A stretch of 5,112 bases of DNA from an uncultured Bacillota bacterium (GTDB lineage Bacteria; Bacillota; Clostridia; Peptostreptococcales; Anaerovoracaceae), in the NCBI GenBank assembly GCA_947302945.1, contig CAMYWZ010000105.1, positions 1-5,112 of the forward strand, read 5' to 3'. How positions within the stretch are numbered: position 1 is the stretch's first letter; every line of letters begins with the position of its first letter. The position numbers were made by a program, and so were the translations under genes. Below the pieces are notes generated by a model that worked only from the letters and a program-made list of their open reading frames with translations, ran no database searches and was not told where the DNA came from. This document shows positions 5,037-5,112 of the stretch, one piece after another.

Positions 5037-5112
5037 ATGTGGTATGTAGTCTGGACTTACACAGGCAATGTAGAAAAAACCAGGTCGTACATAGAAAGGT
5101 TCGTAGATCCGA
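5037..5112 (+). CDS. NusG-like transcription elongation/antitermination protein, 5' part only
   Basis: Only 25 codons are in the window before the edge: MWYVVWTYTGNVEKTRSYIE and onward. This matches the start of the NusG N-terminal domain, which begins W-Y-V-V-x-T-x-x-G-x-E-x-K and binds RNA polymerase. Here Val stands where Glu is usual, and the helix that follows ends in an Ile-Glu-Arg-Phe pattern. AGGAG (5027-5031) lies five bases before the ATG. The core nusG gene normally sits beside secE and rplK. A copy directly after capsule kinase genes points instead to a specialised paralogue (LoaP or UpxY type) that supports transcription of a long polysaccharide operon downstream. Subfamily assignment is inference from position, since most of the protein is missing. 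Confidence 0.65.
   Translation, partial: MWYVVWTYTGNVEKTRSYIERFVDP

Noticed and set aside
4678..5038. Minus-strand frames with repeated Cys-Arg-Thr over the kinase tail and the following gap
   Set aside because: The repeats are simply the antisense of the Gly-Lys-Tyr repeat, and no ribosome binding site or domain supports a gene.

Overview
The window looks like chromosome from a low-to-mid GC Gram-positive anaerobe of the Bacillota, most likely class Clostridia. This is inferred from gene content and style: a CpsB/CpsC/CpsD-type tyrosine phosphorelay, a LytR-CpsA-Psr (LCP) ligase, a sortase-type surface protein, strong AGGAGG ribosome binding sites, and heavy use of ATA and AGG codons in moderately GC-rich DNA. 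Genus cannot be decided from the sequence alone.

Layout. Positions 5-658 hold a complete ribulose-phosphate 3-epimerase (rpe), probably the last gene of a housekeeping operon that starts outside the window. A 200-base gap follows. It holds a C-rich, G-poor stretch, a hairpin terminator, and then a promoter whose -35 overlaps the terminator. Overlapping inverted repeats cover the promoter's -10 and start site. All genes from there on point the same way and form a capsule/exopolysaccharide regulatory module: a CpsC/Wzz-type polysaccharide co-polymerase (859-1662), an LCP-family membrane protein overlapping it by 4 bases (1659-2654), a small secreted protein with a sortase-like C-terminus (2711-3262), a CpsB-type PHP-domain phosphotyrosine phosphatase broken by a single-base frameshift (3338-4059), and a CpsD-type tyrosine kinase with an eight-tyrosine tail (4071-4799). 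After a structured 237-base gap, the first 25 codons of a NusG-like protein (5037 onward) run off the end. It is probably a specialised NusG paralogue of the LoaP/UpxY kind, which govern long polysaccharide operons.

How it fits together (known family roles plus inference). CpsC and CpsD would form a split membrane BY-kinase that controls polymer length and export. CpsB would normally dephosphorylate CpsD. The LCP protein would attach finished polymer to the cell wall. The NusG-like protein would let RNA polymerase read through the biosynthetic genes expected beyond the window. The most unusual points are the broken phosphatase beside an intact kinase, the apparently highly expressed surface-protein gene inside the operon followed by an 18-bp hairpin, the palindromic promoter, and a UUCG-capped hairpin in the leader of the NusG-like gene. 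Hairpins, promoters and operators were found by eye and are unscored. No wholly new system is evident; the novelty lies in regulation and gene arrangement.
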